Shown here one piece after another: positions 36,882 to 47,969 of a DNA stretch of 64,000 bases. Position 1 is the stretch's first letter; each line of letters begins with the position of its first letter. A model generated the notes under the pieces. The model did not search any database. It saw only the letters and a program-made list of their open reading frames with translations, and was not told the DNA's origin. The DNA comes from Deuterostichococcus epilithicus. Taxonomy: Eukaryota > Chlorophyta > Trebouxiophyceae > Prasiolales > Stichococcaceae. A program made the translations under genes and the position numbers. The stretch covers positions 2,170,009 through 2,234,008 of the forward strand of contig JAVTLE010000021.1 in the NCBI GenBank assembly GCA_033439295.1. The letters are read 5' to 3'.

Positions 36882-39473
36882 ATGCAAAGCCATCTCGGGA
36901 CACGCCCATGCACACGGCCAGCGCTTCCATGCAGCAGCAAATCGCCAACTTTACGGCCAGCTGCTGCGACATGGACACAACGACGCAGCCTCAGGACTGC
37001 GCGCAGGCGGACATGCACCATGATATCCGCGCAGCAGCAGGGTGACCAGCCTCACCAGCCGGAGGAGCTCAGCCTGGTGCGCAGCTTTGGCATTTGTTGC
37101 TCGCAAGCGCTTCAAACCAGTCCTTGCTGATGCCACCACAGGACTGTTGTTGCAGCACCCTGCAATCGGGCGACTGCCATGCAGGCGCCGGTCAAGCCGC
37201 AGTCGCCGGTCGGCGAGATGCTGGCGTACTACTACAAGGCACAGCCGCACCTGTTCAAGGATGCCATCGAGGAGCAGCTGCGGCGACTCCGAGACGAGCG
37301 CGACGAGCGCGATGAGCGCCGCGCCGCGGCAGAGGCAGAGAAGGCGGAGTCGCCTGCAGGCGCCACCAGCTCCATGGACATCACGCTCTACAAGTGCGTT
37401 GTGCGAACACCATCGTTCTCGACATGCTCTATTGCTTGTGTGCCTCGTCCACGCCAATGCCGGCAGCAGAAGCCGGCAGGCCGCGGTCATGCACATTCCA
37501 GGGTGACTGCATGGCGACGTCCTATGGACTGACCTCTGGCAGCCTTGCCTGCAGGCGCATGGAGGAGGTGCAGCGGTCGGAGAAGCAGGCGACGCTGGAG
37601 GACATCATGTACGCCTCGGTGCTGGAAAAATTCCTGCAGCTGGGCGTCAATATGCTCGGCAGCATGGACCTCGTGCAGGTGCCGCGCCCCGCTTTCTCCT
37701 GTTTTAATCGCAAGTTGTCCTTGTATTGTAAGGCCTGCACGTACGCATATGCAGCGGGGCTGTGCGCCAAACCAATCAGCAGCTGCGCAGGCGCCAGCAT
37801 ACGCCGCTGCGCGCCGGGTTAGTCAGGACTAGGGCCAGGATTGGGGCCAGGATTGGGTCTTGCTGGTGCGCACAGGAAAATGCGGAGAACCTGAAGCTGC
37901 TGACGGAGGGCGTGCACAGCCGGGAGGCGCTGGACGTGGTTAAGGACCACGTCAAGAACGTCATGGGCCCCGCGTCCATCGCTTACTCCAACACCATCCT
38001 CAAGATGAGCAAGCTGCAGGCGGCGCAGGTGGGCGGCTGCATTGCGGCGCCATGTGCAATTCGAGCAGGGATGCATGCATGCCGCGCACACCTGCAAGGT
38101 TGTCATTCTTCGCGACGCACAGTGGGTGGACGACCGCTTCACAGCGGCGCCCGCTCAGCCCGCAGTTGCCGTCACCTGATGCCTCGAGGAAACATGACCC
38201 CCATGCAGGTGTACGCGACGTCCATCATGTTTGGCTACTTCGTGCGGCGGGTCGACAAGCGCTTCCAGCTGGAGCGCAGCTTGGGGCTTCTTAACGAGGA
38301 CGACACCGCCGAGGCTGTTGACCGCCTGGAGCGCCTCTTTGCTCAGGCGAGCTATCTCCCTCTCATTCTCGGTGTCAGCGCCTGGCGACACGCTACTGAA
38401 CATCAGCATTGCGGCATCGTGGTCGTCAGCACACTGCGCTGTTGGTCCTCTGTCAACCTTGTGCAGCACAGCCAGGCCTGCATGCATCCCAGTCATGTGC
38501 TCCTTCGGAATGCCGTGCAGACAGCAGAGATCGACGTGGCAGCGAACCCAGACTCGGTGGAGAGCCCCACGGCGGCCGATGCTGACAAGGCGTCGCCGCA
38601 GGAGGAGCCGAAGGAACGGAAGGAGCGGCCCGAGAAGAAGGGCGTCCTGCGCAACTACATCGAGTCGTTCGACCAGCAGACTCTGGCAGACACAGCACGG
38701 TGCGAGTTCGATCAGCGCCACACAAACAGTCGAGTGCTGCTCTTGAAGCCGACTTGCGCAGTGTCCCATTGCAGCACAGTTGATGAGTTTTGCTGCCGTC
38801 TGGAGCCGTTGCCAACGAGGCTGCATCTCTGGTGCTGATTTAAGACAGCAATCAAGATCAGCCGCCTTGATGTGTCTCATGACTTTCAGCAATTTACCAA
38901 ACCTACAGGCTGGTCAGCGCGGAGGGGCAGGCGCTGGTGGAGACTCAGAGCACGGCGCTGTTCGGCGACGTCAAGCAGCTGACGCGGCAGATGCAGGAGG
39001 CGGTGGGGCCGGACGTTTCGTCGCTCGAGGAGGTCATGCAGCGTGTGCAGGAAGCCGTGGAGAAGGAGAAGGTGGGCCGTTTGCCGCATGCAGGCAGCGG
39101 AAAGCTGGACTGCTTCATGTCCGCAGTGCTGCTCACCTGAATGCTGCTCCTTTGGGTGCGTGCAACACGGGAGCTCAGGCCTGTGGAGGGACATTGCCTC
39201 AAGGGCGCTTGTTTTCATTGCTGACGTCTGATTTTCTGCAACCCGCAGGTCGAGATCATGACGGTCACGGTGGCCACGCAGCGGCGAGCGGTCCTGGAGG
39301 CCATCGCCTTTGGCAGCTTCCTGCGCGACGTGGAGACTTATGTGGACACGGAGTACCAGCTGCTCACGCCCAGCTCCAGTGCCTCCGGCGGCGGCGGCAT
39401 GGGCGGCGCAATGGGTGGCGGCATGGGCAGCGGCGGAGGCGGCGGCGGCAGCGGACCGGTGTCAGCTGTGTGA
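36882..39473 (+). CDS. DUF760 chloroplast protein (UV-B-induced At3g17800-like)
   Basis: Eight exons in phase: 36882-37041, 37156-37393, 37555-37678, 37876-38028, 38209-38346, 38521-38699, 38909-39071 and 39249-39473, 459 residues. The first exon encodes a Ser/Thr/Arg/Pro-rich leader (RPCTRPALPCSSKSPTLRP) typical of a chloroplast transit peptide. The DUF760 signature SPVGEMLAYYYKAQPHLFKD follows, then helical segments SVLEKFLQLGVNML and MFGYFVRRVDKRFQLERSLG, and a second copy-like region RNYIESFDQQTLADTARLVS. The C-terminal part has MTVTVATQRRAVLEAIAFGS and a Gly/Met-rich tail. Plant relatives are plastid proteins induced by UV-B, with no known biochemistry. Intron 5 starts with GC (CAG|GCGAGC). 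The first exon is inferred from phase and targeting character only. Confidence 0.87.
37832..37855 (+). repeat. Direct 12-bp duplication in an intron
   Basis: GGGCCAGGATTG occurs twice back to back in intron 3 of the DUF760 gene. A minor slippage repeat. Confidence 0.9.
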
Positions 39474-39810
39474 CGCGCCTGGCGGTCGTGTTAGACAACC
39501 TCCATTGCTGTTGTCAGTCTGGACGCCTGGCTGTAGACGCACGATCGACGAGAGTATGCGCTTTGCATTTGCTTGACGAGACCTCGGAACAGTTGCAATC
39601 CTCAGGACCTCAAACCAAGCAGCTGCCAGCCTTCCGCCGCAGCATGAAGTGTGCGGCAGTCAATTATCGACGGAGTGAAAGGACAGTCCCGAAACCACAA
39701 ACTAATACTTGTACCTTCTAAAGTCTGCCCAGGGTGTTTCCGCCGACATGACTGCTGGCACCACGACGCTGAGCAGCAGGCAGCGGCCCCCTGCCTGAGA
39801 ACATCTCCAT
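39474..39810. other. Tail-to-tail intergenic region
   Basis: 337 bases between the DUF760 (+) and MED21 (-) stops. Nothing recognisable beyond presumed 3' UTRs. Confidence 0.35.
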
Positions 39811-40468
39811 TCAGTCGCCCGCGCTGTCGACCACCCGCAGGCGGTCGTCGGCCAGCAGGCCATACAGCTGCTGCACCTCCTGCAGCTGGGTGTTGGCAGC
39901 CTTGAGTTCCCGATCCAGCTGCTTCCTGCCAGCCTGCACCTGCTCCTGCAGGCTAAGTATCGTCTGCAGCTGGGCCTCCCGCCGCGGCAGCGCCTCCGGC
40001 AGGTGCCCCGCCAGCTCGTCGAACTGCTTGCTGAGGCGCACCACCTGCATGATGGAGAAGCCGCCGCCCCGTCATGGAGCTGCCAGAGTCGACACAAATT
40101 ACAAGGCTGGAGGCTTCCTCACAAGCCTGTGCCAAGACCACTATGCAAAACAAGCTGGCATCATGACACGGATTGATCATTAGACACGATAGCAGGGCAG
40201 GCTCATTGCAGAGCCCGGCACCAGTCCTACCGCTCTCCGACGGCAGCCTCAAAATTTCCGCCATGCACACCTGAGCTGCCAGCTCCGGGGTCTGCGTTGT
40301 CGAGTCGGTACCACCTGCAGGCGGCTGCGGCCCCTCGAGTGACTCCTCGCCGACGCAGGCTGGGGCTGCGTCGCGCTGTAGGGCGCCGGTGAAGTTGAAG
40401 AAGTGTGCGCACAGCTCAGCGTTGCAGTCCTGCAGCTGCGAGATCAGGTCGCCGGAGACCGCTGTCAT
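39811..40468 (-). CDS. MED21: Mediator complex subunit 21
   Basis: Two exons, 40468-40271 and 40044-39811, give 143 residues, the normal size for MED21 (SRB7). The N-terminal box DLISQLQDCNAELCAHFFNF and GALQRDAAP match the family start. The C-terminal half is the conserved coiled coil (RLSKQFDELAGHLP to LQEVQQLYGLLADDRL). MED21 pairs with MED7 in the middle module of Mediator and links activators to RNA polymerase II in the nucleus. An upstream in-frame ATG at 40519 would add 17 residues; 40468 puts the start next to the conserved box. It shares a 305-bp upstream region with p23. Confidence 0.92.
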
Positions 40469-40773
40469 GACGCGAGCTGCGGGCTGCTGAACCAATGCAC
40501 GCAGGTAAACATGTGGCACCAGGGAATGGCGAAATGCTGTAGCATGTTGAAGGGGGAGTGGCCAGTGGTGCTTTCCCCCGCATGCAGTTTTTCGCGGGTG
40601 CGCGCCCGCTGTGAGACAGGCACAGAGTGGATTTGCAGCGCATCGAGTGTCAAATCTTTCGTCTCATACGCAAAAGCTTGTGCTGCGCGCCCCACCATCA
40701 GCTTCTATACGGTTGAGAGGCGGCCAGAAACTTCGAGACCGATCACCTGCAGCTAGGCCGCGCCCAATCCACA
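40469..40773. promoter_or_regulatory. Short divergent upstream region shared by MED21 and p23
   Basis: Only 305 bases separate the two start codons, which face away from each other, so both promoters and 5' UTRs must lie here. I see no clear TATA box or heat-shock element array. Confidence 0.45.
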
Positions 40774-42453
40774 ATGGTGCTCCTGCCACAGGTGCTCTGG
40801 GCGCAGAGAAGTGACAAGGTGAGCTCGCAATGGCGATGCTGATACAGTTGACATACATCAGGGCGAGTGCACCTTGTGATGGTTGGATGGCAACTGCGAG
40901 TGCCGAGCACCTTCAAATCAATGGAGATGCGGTGTCGATGCAGTGTTTTGCTCCTGCCGTTGCAGGTCTATCTGACGATAGACCTCCAGGAGGCGAAGGA
41001 CCCCAAGATCAGCCTAGACAACGATGCCGAGGGCGGCACCGTGTCCTTCAGCAGCGCCGCTCGATCGCATGCCACCGGAGGGGAGGATCACGATTACGCC
41101 ATCGACGTGAGTCCCACTGTTGAAGCATGTTCACGGTTATTCCTTTGGTTCCCTCACCCGAGTGTTGTGCTGTGCCATGCCCTGACACGGGTCATGACGC
41201 CTGGTGCCGGACCACTGCCGTGCAGCTGGAGCTGCACGGCAAGCTGGACAAGGAGGCGTCGAAGGTCGCGGTGAACGCGCGCAGCATCGTGCTGGTCATC
41301 GCGAAGGCGGAGCCCGGCTTCTGGCCAAGGCTGCTTCGGCAGAAGGGCAAGGCGCCCAACAACATCAAGGTGGACTGGAGCAAGTGGTGAGCGCCCTGCT
41401 CAGATGCACTCTATGATCATATGAACACACGGTTCTCGTTATCCGCAATACACAGCATCATCAGCAACGTCTTTGGTGTTACACTGTTGTAATGGCAGCA
41501 AGCTGCCTAGGGGACACGTCGCACAGCTCATCTCATTGATTTTCGGTCAGGGTCGATGAGGACGAGGAGGATGAGAAGCCCGAGTTCGACATCAGCAACC
41601 TTCAGGACTCGTCGAACTTCGACCTCGGGGGTGAGTCCCCCGATCCTCCAGGCAGCCTGATTGACCCTGCGCAATTTTGCAGATCGATGGTCTTGCACGG
41701 TGCTGGAGCCAAGCTGCGAACTATCATTCGCTCCTGCAGGCGGAGGGGGAATGGGCGGCATGCCCGGCATGGGCCGCGGCGGCGGCGGCATGGGCGGCAT
41801 GGGTGGCATGGACATGGAGGCCATGATGGCCCAGATGGGCGGTGGCGGCGGCATGGGCGGCGGCGGTGGTGCGGGCGGTGCACCAGACATGGCCAGCATG
41901 CAGGCACGGCGGCTTGGTGCATAGCTTTCGACGTTACACCGTGACATGCCCTCCGCCTGGATGTTCCTACACACAGTGCCTCCGGCAGTATCGTCTTGCT
42001 TACTAGTAACATATGTGGCTGGGACCCTGGGGTTTGGGGATAGGAGTGCAGCGCTTCACTTGCGCACCTGGGAGGCTACCCAAATGATCACGTGAGCGCT
42101 CTCCGGCGAACCTGCAGGCGATGCTGGAGAAGCTGAAGGCAGGCGGAGCCGGCGGTGGCGCAGGACCCGGCGCCGGCGGCGGCGCCGGCGGATTCGATGC
42201 CGCAGGTGACCGATGGCGCTGACGTCTTTGACAAGAGCATGGAACCCGAACCGTGCATGCATCAAGCCCATCATGGCTTTGGAAAGGAGAGCCGGGCCTA
42301 GCCCGCCAAGTCCACTGGGTAATTCACCGTCGATAATGCACATTCACAGCGGCAGCGTCACAGAATAGCTGACCCTGAAAACTTACTGTCTTGCCTGCAG
42401 ACTTTGATGATGACTCAGATGACGACGACGTGCCCCCGCTGGAGACCGCGTGA
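40774..42453 (+). CDS. HSP90 co-chaperone p23 (SBA1)
   Basis: Seven exons in phase: 40774-40818, 40966-41106, 41226-41386, 41551-41630, 41740-41903, 42118-42205 and 42401-42453, 243 residues. The CS domain spans about residues 3-115: LPQVLWAQRSDKVYLTIDLQ, ELHGKLDKEASKVAVNARSI and IKVDWSKWVDEDEEDEKPEF, the diagnostic WxxW/DED end of p23. The tail is a long Gly/Met-rich region (GGMGG repeats) with the helix MASMQAMLEKLKAGG, and an acidic end (FDDDSDDDDVPPLETA), as in plant and algal p23. It binds ATP-loaded HSP90 and slows hydrolysis during client maturation. Intron 5 begins with GC (CAG|GCACGG); no GT donor restores the frame. Confidence 0.95.
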
Positions 42454-43044
42454 GGTGGCACCGGCCAACGAAAGCAACCAGGCTGGGGCAGCGCGCCTCA
42501 TGATCTTAGGCGGTCTTTGCGCAATTTGCACATATCTAAGCGTGAGAGGGTCTGAGGCATTGGCAGTCAGCTTTCGGCCCGCAGTTGTCATTCTCTCCAG
42601 AGAGGTTGTGACGACGCTTGCCGGATGAACCGTGCTGGTTTGGACCAGCGGTGCGCGCGGGTTGGGAGAGACATGACCACAATGACCACTCCTGCCGCCC
42701 AGCTCAGGAGTCAGTGCCTGACATTAAAAGTAAAACTTGGGCCGTGCCGCACAAACGCACTGATGCAAATATCACCTAGACATCGCTTGCAAGCAACATG
42801 TTTCAAATGCGCTGTGATCCCAGTGCCTACATGCATACATACATAAATTCGGTTCTCCAGCTCGAGTCGCCGTTCGCGCTCCCGCAGTGCGGATCGTCAC
42901 ACAGCAATCCGCGGCTGACATCTGGTCCTGCGGCTGTCACAAAGCGTCTCGGCAATCGGGTTGGATCTGCGCGAGAAACCCTGCACGCCATCAGGTCCTG
43001 CGTGACGCACAGCTTCACGACCTGTGACAGCGAGCTCAAGAAAG
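42454..43044. other. Intergenic region between tandem plus-strand genes
   Basis: 591 bases with the p23 3' UTR and the ankyrin-gene promoter. No exon recognised; the part around 42770-42860 is AT-richer (TACATACATA). Confidence 0.35.
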
Positions 43045-46000
43045 ATGGATGAAGCGGTGGACAAGGTGCGCGTCCTCGCCGACGATGTGCCCAACTTGTG
43101 AAAGCATCTGCCCGCCTCCGCGGCAGCGCATCACTTCACGTCTGTCACGCCGCCCTGCGCAGGCCAAGCAGCGCAAGCAGCACAACGGCCTGTTCCTCAT
43201 CGCCTGCGCACGGGGCCTGGTGGCGGACGCGCAGCAGCTGCTGGACTGGGGCGCGCAGCCGGGCACGACGGACAAGGCTGGCCTCGGCTCTGCGCACTTC
43301 GCGGCAGCGCATGGCAAGCAGGAGGTGCTGGCCTTTTTGTGGTCCAAAGGCGTGGAGCTGGACGGCGAGGACCCCAGTGAGTGGTTCCTGCACCTGGGCA
43401 GCGGCCTGGTACCTTACACGTCCAAGAGGATGCGCCCTCTTGTGTCCACCGGAATGCACCATCAGGACATTACGTTAAGCAGGGTTGGCAGGAAGCGCAG
43501 ACGGCGTCCGGCGTGCGCAGGCTCTGGGGATGCACACACCAGACCAGACGCCGAACTCACTCGTGCAGAGTCTGCAAATCGCAGCCCTGAACCCATGTCA
43601 GCGCCTGCGATGCAGGCGGGCGCACGCCGCTGCACCTCGCCGGCCTGAACGGCCATGCGGGCTGCATACGCCTGCTGCTGGAGAAGGGCTCGTGGGCCGA
43701 CGCGTTCGACGGCGCAGACAATGCGGCGCTGCACTTGGCAGCACGGTGCGCTGCGTGCGGCACACCGCACCGCGTCTGCCACCCTGTCGCCGCTGGGTTG
43801 CCGGTGCATGCGCAGCATCAGGTTTGCGGTGTCTTGGTTCTGGGCACCTCCGCCTGGCCACCTGAGTGACATTCAGCCCTGCCACTGCGCTCGCGTGATG
43901 GCAGCGCTGGCCGACAGTGAGCCGCGCACCCCGCTGCCACGCCGAGATCTGCCATGCTTGGGACCCATGTGTGGGAGCTCGACTGCAGGGCCGGGCAGCT
44001 GCCGGCTTCAGAGGCGCTGCTGGCGGGCGGCGCCAAGACGAAGGTACGCAACAAACGCGGCCTCACGCCGCTGGGCGAGGCGGTCGCAGCGGGGGAGCTC
44101 GCGATCGCCAAGGCGCTGGTGGCAGCAGGCGTCGACGCCGGTGAGCCTGCCCGCTTGCAGGTTGCAGTGCAGTTGCCGCTACGGCAGTCCTCGTGGCCTG
44201 GTGACAGCCCTGGTATGCGCCTCTGCAGTGGGGGAGCGCAACTCACTGCCCTGCCTGGTCGGTATGCGGGATAGGATAGGTCAGCACCAGGCATGTGCCT
44301 GCGCCCCCGCTTCGCCTGCCACCTGCACCACAAGCTGTGTGGGTGCATACATAGGTGACAGACCTCGAGACTATAGTCTGCTGCACGTCGCGGCCGGCGC
44401 GGGCCAGCCGGCCATTGCTCAGTGGCTGCTTGAGCGTGGCGGCGCAATTGACGGTGCGGCTGTCTGATGTTTGGGTCTGCGTGTGGAGAGAGTATCTGCT
44501 GTGCTGTCGGCACAGATGTTCCCGGTGACACTTTGTGCTGGTCGCCGAACTCCAAGGTACTGCAGAACAGCAATCCATCAATGCCAATGCGCTGGCTGCT
44601 TGTGGATGCAGACGCGGATAATGGGGAGGCGGTGACGCCGCTACACTGCGCCGCGCTGGCTGGCGGCCTGGAGTGCGCACGCCTGCTGGTCGAGCGCGGC
44701 GCCAGCACCTCGCCAATCAGCGCATCTGGCAGGTGTGTTACAACGCACGCATACATCGTGATTCGCAAACAAACTGGTGCGTCGGTGCTTCCGAGAATGC
44801 CCAGGCACGATCCAGGCAGCATGAGTCATCGCTTGAACTTACGTAATTGCCGACTTCGTCGACGGTCTGCCCGTATCAGCTCTTATCAGCTCAAGCGCAT
44901 CACTTTCCCGCGCACAGAACGCCTGCAGACCTCATTCCGACCGACAGTCCATCATCCAAGGCCCTCATCGCGCTTCTCGGGGGCAAGGCAACTGGCAGTT
45001 TGCCCAGCACAGCCGCACAGCAGCGCAGCTCGATGGCGCCCAAGGCTGCCACCCCAAAATCTTCGGCCGATGCCTTCTTGGTGCGAAATATGGACTGCAT
45101 GCTGCATATTGGACATCGTGTGACCTGTTGGGAGGATGCCGGCCGCTGTCATGGCCTACGACTTGTCCATGCGAGCGGCAGCGGAGGCTACACGCGCCAT
45201 GTGACGCTATTTTATGATCGATTGCTGTAGCCAAAATTGGCACAGGTGCAATTCAGGCAGGACACAAAACCGCCCCTTCTTTCCCAGGGCAAGACGCCAA
45301 ATGCCATGCAGTTGCATCACCGCCGGTGCATGGCTCATGCGACAGGGCCACAACAGCCACGAGAACCGTCTCATGTGACCACTGTGCAGGCGATGACCGA
45401 GCAGGAGCAGCTGCGGCGAGCGCAGCGCTGGTCGGAGGAGCTGCCAGTTGAGTCAAAGGCCACGGCGGCAGCACTGGACGCCTTCGTGCCGGAGGTCCGG
45501 GACCGCGTTGTGCAGGCCGCCAATATCGGGCGCACCATCAACATCCAGAAGGTGGGGCTCCAGGCCGTCGGTCTCTGCGCATGCTCGCCGACGCAGATGC
45601 TGGGTCACACCTGACAGATACCAACGTCAGTGAGGCGGGTTCAGTGAGGGGAAGCCCAGCCATTCGGCACTGCAACCTTATCGTTGCGCCAGGCCGCTCC
45701 CACCAGCAGGCCTGGCGGTCGCAAATCCAGTGCCGCAAATCCAGCGGAGCCTGAGCCTCGGCGAGGTTCCTCTGGCTGACCTGCAGGCACTGGCGGTGCT
45801 GCACCAGGGCCATGACTTCCAGCGAGTTGGGCTGTCTCGTGAGTTCCCGGCAGCACTCCCAACAGCACTCTAAACGGCGACGTTACTGCCCAGGGCAGGC
45901 GCTGGCGGCGCTGCACTGAGACCAGGGCTTCCAGCAGAACCTGCTGCTACAGCGATTGGGGGCCCGACGCGCCGGTCACCGGCAGCCCTGCCAACAGCAC

Positions 46001-47651
46001 TCTCGACGGGGTTGATCTTGCTGCCCCGCAGGCGCTGGCGGCGCTGCACCGCGATGAAGACTTCCAGCAGGACCTGCTGCGGCTGCCCATCCAGCGTGTC
46101 ATCGACGACACCAAGCGCAACCCGGACAACTACGCCAAGTGAGAGGCTCCTTCACGTTCATGGGAACATGTCTCCCAAGACCCCCGCCACGATGCACTGA
46201 ATGCAGGCGGGCACGCGCCGCTGCTGGCGGAGGAGGGCTGTGGATTGGGGCTCGTCACCGCGCGACGCTTTCGAGCCGTGTGTGCCACACACACAATTGG
46301 AGGTACGAGGGAGGCCCTGCGCCGGAACGGGCTCCGACTCATGGACTCTGTTCAATCTGATGCAGGCACGTGCAGAACCCGGACGTCGCGCGCGTGCTGG
46401 AGAAAATCCGGCGCTTCCATGCGGTGGTGAAGGCCAGCGGCGGCACCACTGTGGACCTGGTCCAGATGGCTGCCGGCAATGCGGACACCATCGAGGTGCG
46501 GCCCTGCAGAAAGTTGATTTTGTCGCTTCAACCTCTGATCGCAGGCTTCGACATCTCTGTGACAGTTGACATCTGTTTGGCATGTTCGTGATGTCTGGAG
46601 CTCACTTGTCTGTGCATGGTGCTGTACTTCAGCAGCGCAGTGTCTGGAGATCGCTTGTCTGTGCATGTTGCTGTGCTGTACTTCAGCTGTGCTATACTTC
46701 AGCAGCGCAATGTCTGAAGCTCGCTTGTCTATGCATCTTGCTGTGTTTCAGCAGCGCACGCCTCCGATCTTGTTGGCGGCTGCATCATGTGTCGGGCGCC
46801 GACGCTTTTCTCTGGTGCAGGCGCGGGACGCGCAGAAGCTGCGGGAGCTAGTCACAGCGCACACGGCCAGCCTGCAGGCGGCCTGCGCGGCGGCGCGGTC
46901 CTCTGGCCAGGGCGAGAAGGCCGCGGGGGATGCCGCCACCAAGGCCTACTCCGCAGAGTACGAGGACATCATGCGCGGCCGGCGGCAGGCGGCGGCGGCG
47001 GCCAGTGGCGCGGTCGAGGTCAGCCGTGCACATGCTCCGATAGCCGCGTCCACGTTCGTCCCTGTGCTGTGCGTGTGCATTCGAGGGGCAGCCCTTTCAC
47101 TTCAGTCCTCGCGCCCCCCAAACCCCGTCGCCTAGCGTTTCCAGGTGGCTGCGGAGGTCGGATGTGGTCCGGCCTGTCCATGTCGCCGTGCCGCGCTGAG
47201 CACGCTTAAGGCTTCTCGGGAGCTGTCCCTCAATCAGTTCCCTGCTGCTCCACAGGCTGCGCCGCTGGGCGTGCCGCTTGACGATGCAAATGCAGCAGCC
47301 GAGGTGGCGGCGCTGGCAAACACCTCCCCCTTCACGATGCAGGTGCGCGCCCGCATCAAGGACGATCTGTCGTGCAAGTTGGTGTGCTGCCAAAACAGCG
47401 CTTGTGCTGATGGCGCTGGTTTTCGCAACTGCCGGATGAGCGCTGGCACCTCTGAACGATCGCCGGCGCTGTTGCAGAGCTTCAAGAAGGAGGCCAAGCG
47501 GCAGGGGCTGCAGTTCCTCTTCATGCTTCTCGTGGCGTTCGGAACCATGTTTGCATTTGGCATAGGGCCATTTGAAAAGGACGGGGGTGCTCTAGGCTCT
47601 GCTGCGCCAACCCCAACGGCGCCGGCAGGCACTGGACACTCGGAGCTCTGA
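43045..47651 (+). CDS. Ankyrin-repeat protein with C-terminal membrane anchor
   Basis: Thirteen exons join in phase: 43045-43065, 43163-43376, 43616-43745, 43989-44140, 44355-44453, 44612-44732, 44918-45080, 45390-45551, 46032-46138, 46366-46495, 46821-47018, 47256-47342 and 47478-47651, 585 residues. Residues about 10-290 are ankyrin repeats: [60 protein letters not shown], and [20 protein letters not shown], followed by TPADLI. The middle (about 300-500) is helical and charged, with [20 protein letters not shown] and [20 protein letters not shown], not a domain I can name. Near the C-terminus [18 protein letters not shown] is a single membrane span, suggesting a tail-anchored protein. The join between the ankyrin part and the rest (exon 7 to 8) rests on phase alone, so two genes remain possible. 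Confidence 0.78.
45784..46138 (+). repeat. Three tandem copies of an exon-intron unit, two decayed
   Basis: The working exon 9 (46032-46138, starting CAGGCGCTGGCGGCGCTGCA at 46029) is preceded by two diverged copies, at about 45784-45895 and 45896-46028. All share the CTGGCGG(C/T)GCTGCAC start and a GACTTCCAG-like core. The first two also share a CCCAACAGCACTC-type intron end. The middle copy has an early in-frame stop, so both upstream copies are read as intron. Confidence 0.8.
46592..46757 (+). repeat. Intronic minisatellite, three imperfect units
   Basis: Units start TGTCTGGAGCTC, TGTCTGGAGATC and TGTCTGAAGCTC at 46592, 46641 and 46711. Each ends in TTTCAGCAGCGCA or CTTCAGCAGCGCA. The middle unit is longer through an internal duplication. 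It lies in intron 10 of the ankyrin gene, just before an acceptor. Confidence 0.85.
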
Positions 47652-47969
47652 TGCTTCGACATGCCGACCTAGGGCAGATGTGTGTTTTCCAAAACTAACC
47701 ACTCGTCTCTGATGAACTTTCGATACTTATATGTGGCAAGTCATGGTAGGGCGCACGAGCGTGCCATCTGCCCTTCTGATCAGCAAGCTTGCAGTTGCTT
47801 CAATGAACCCAATCGACAAATGGAACGTCACTCCAAACCAGTCAACCTGTCAAGCATTCGCGTCATTGACTCACCCCACCAGAATGACCCGATACTGTAC
47901 ATGAAAGTGGCAACGAGTGCACCCTACAGCATGCAAACGTCCGAGACGCGACTTCTGAGGTGCGCTCTC

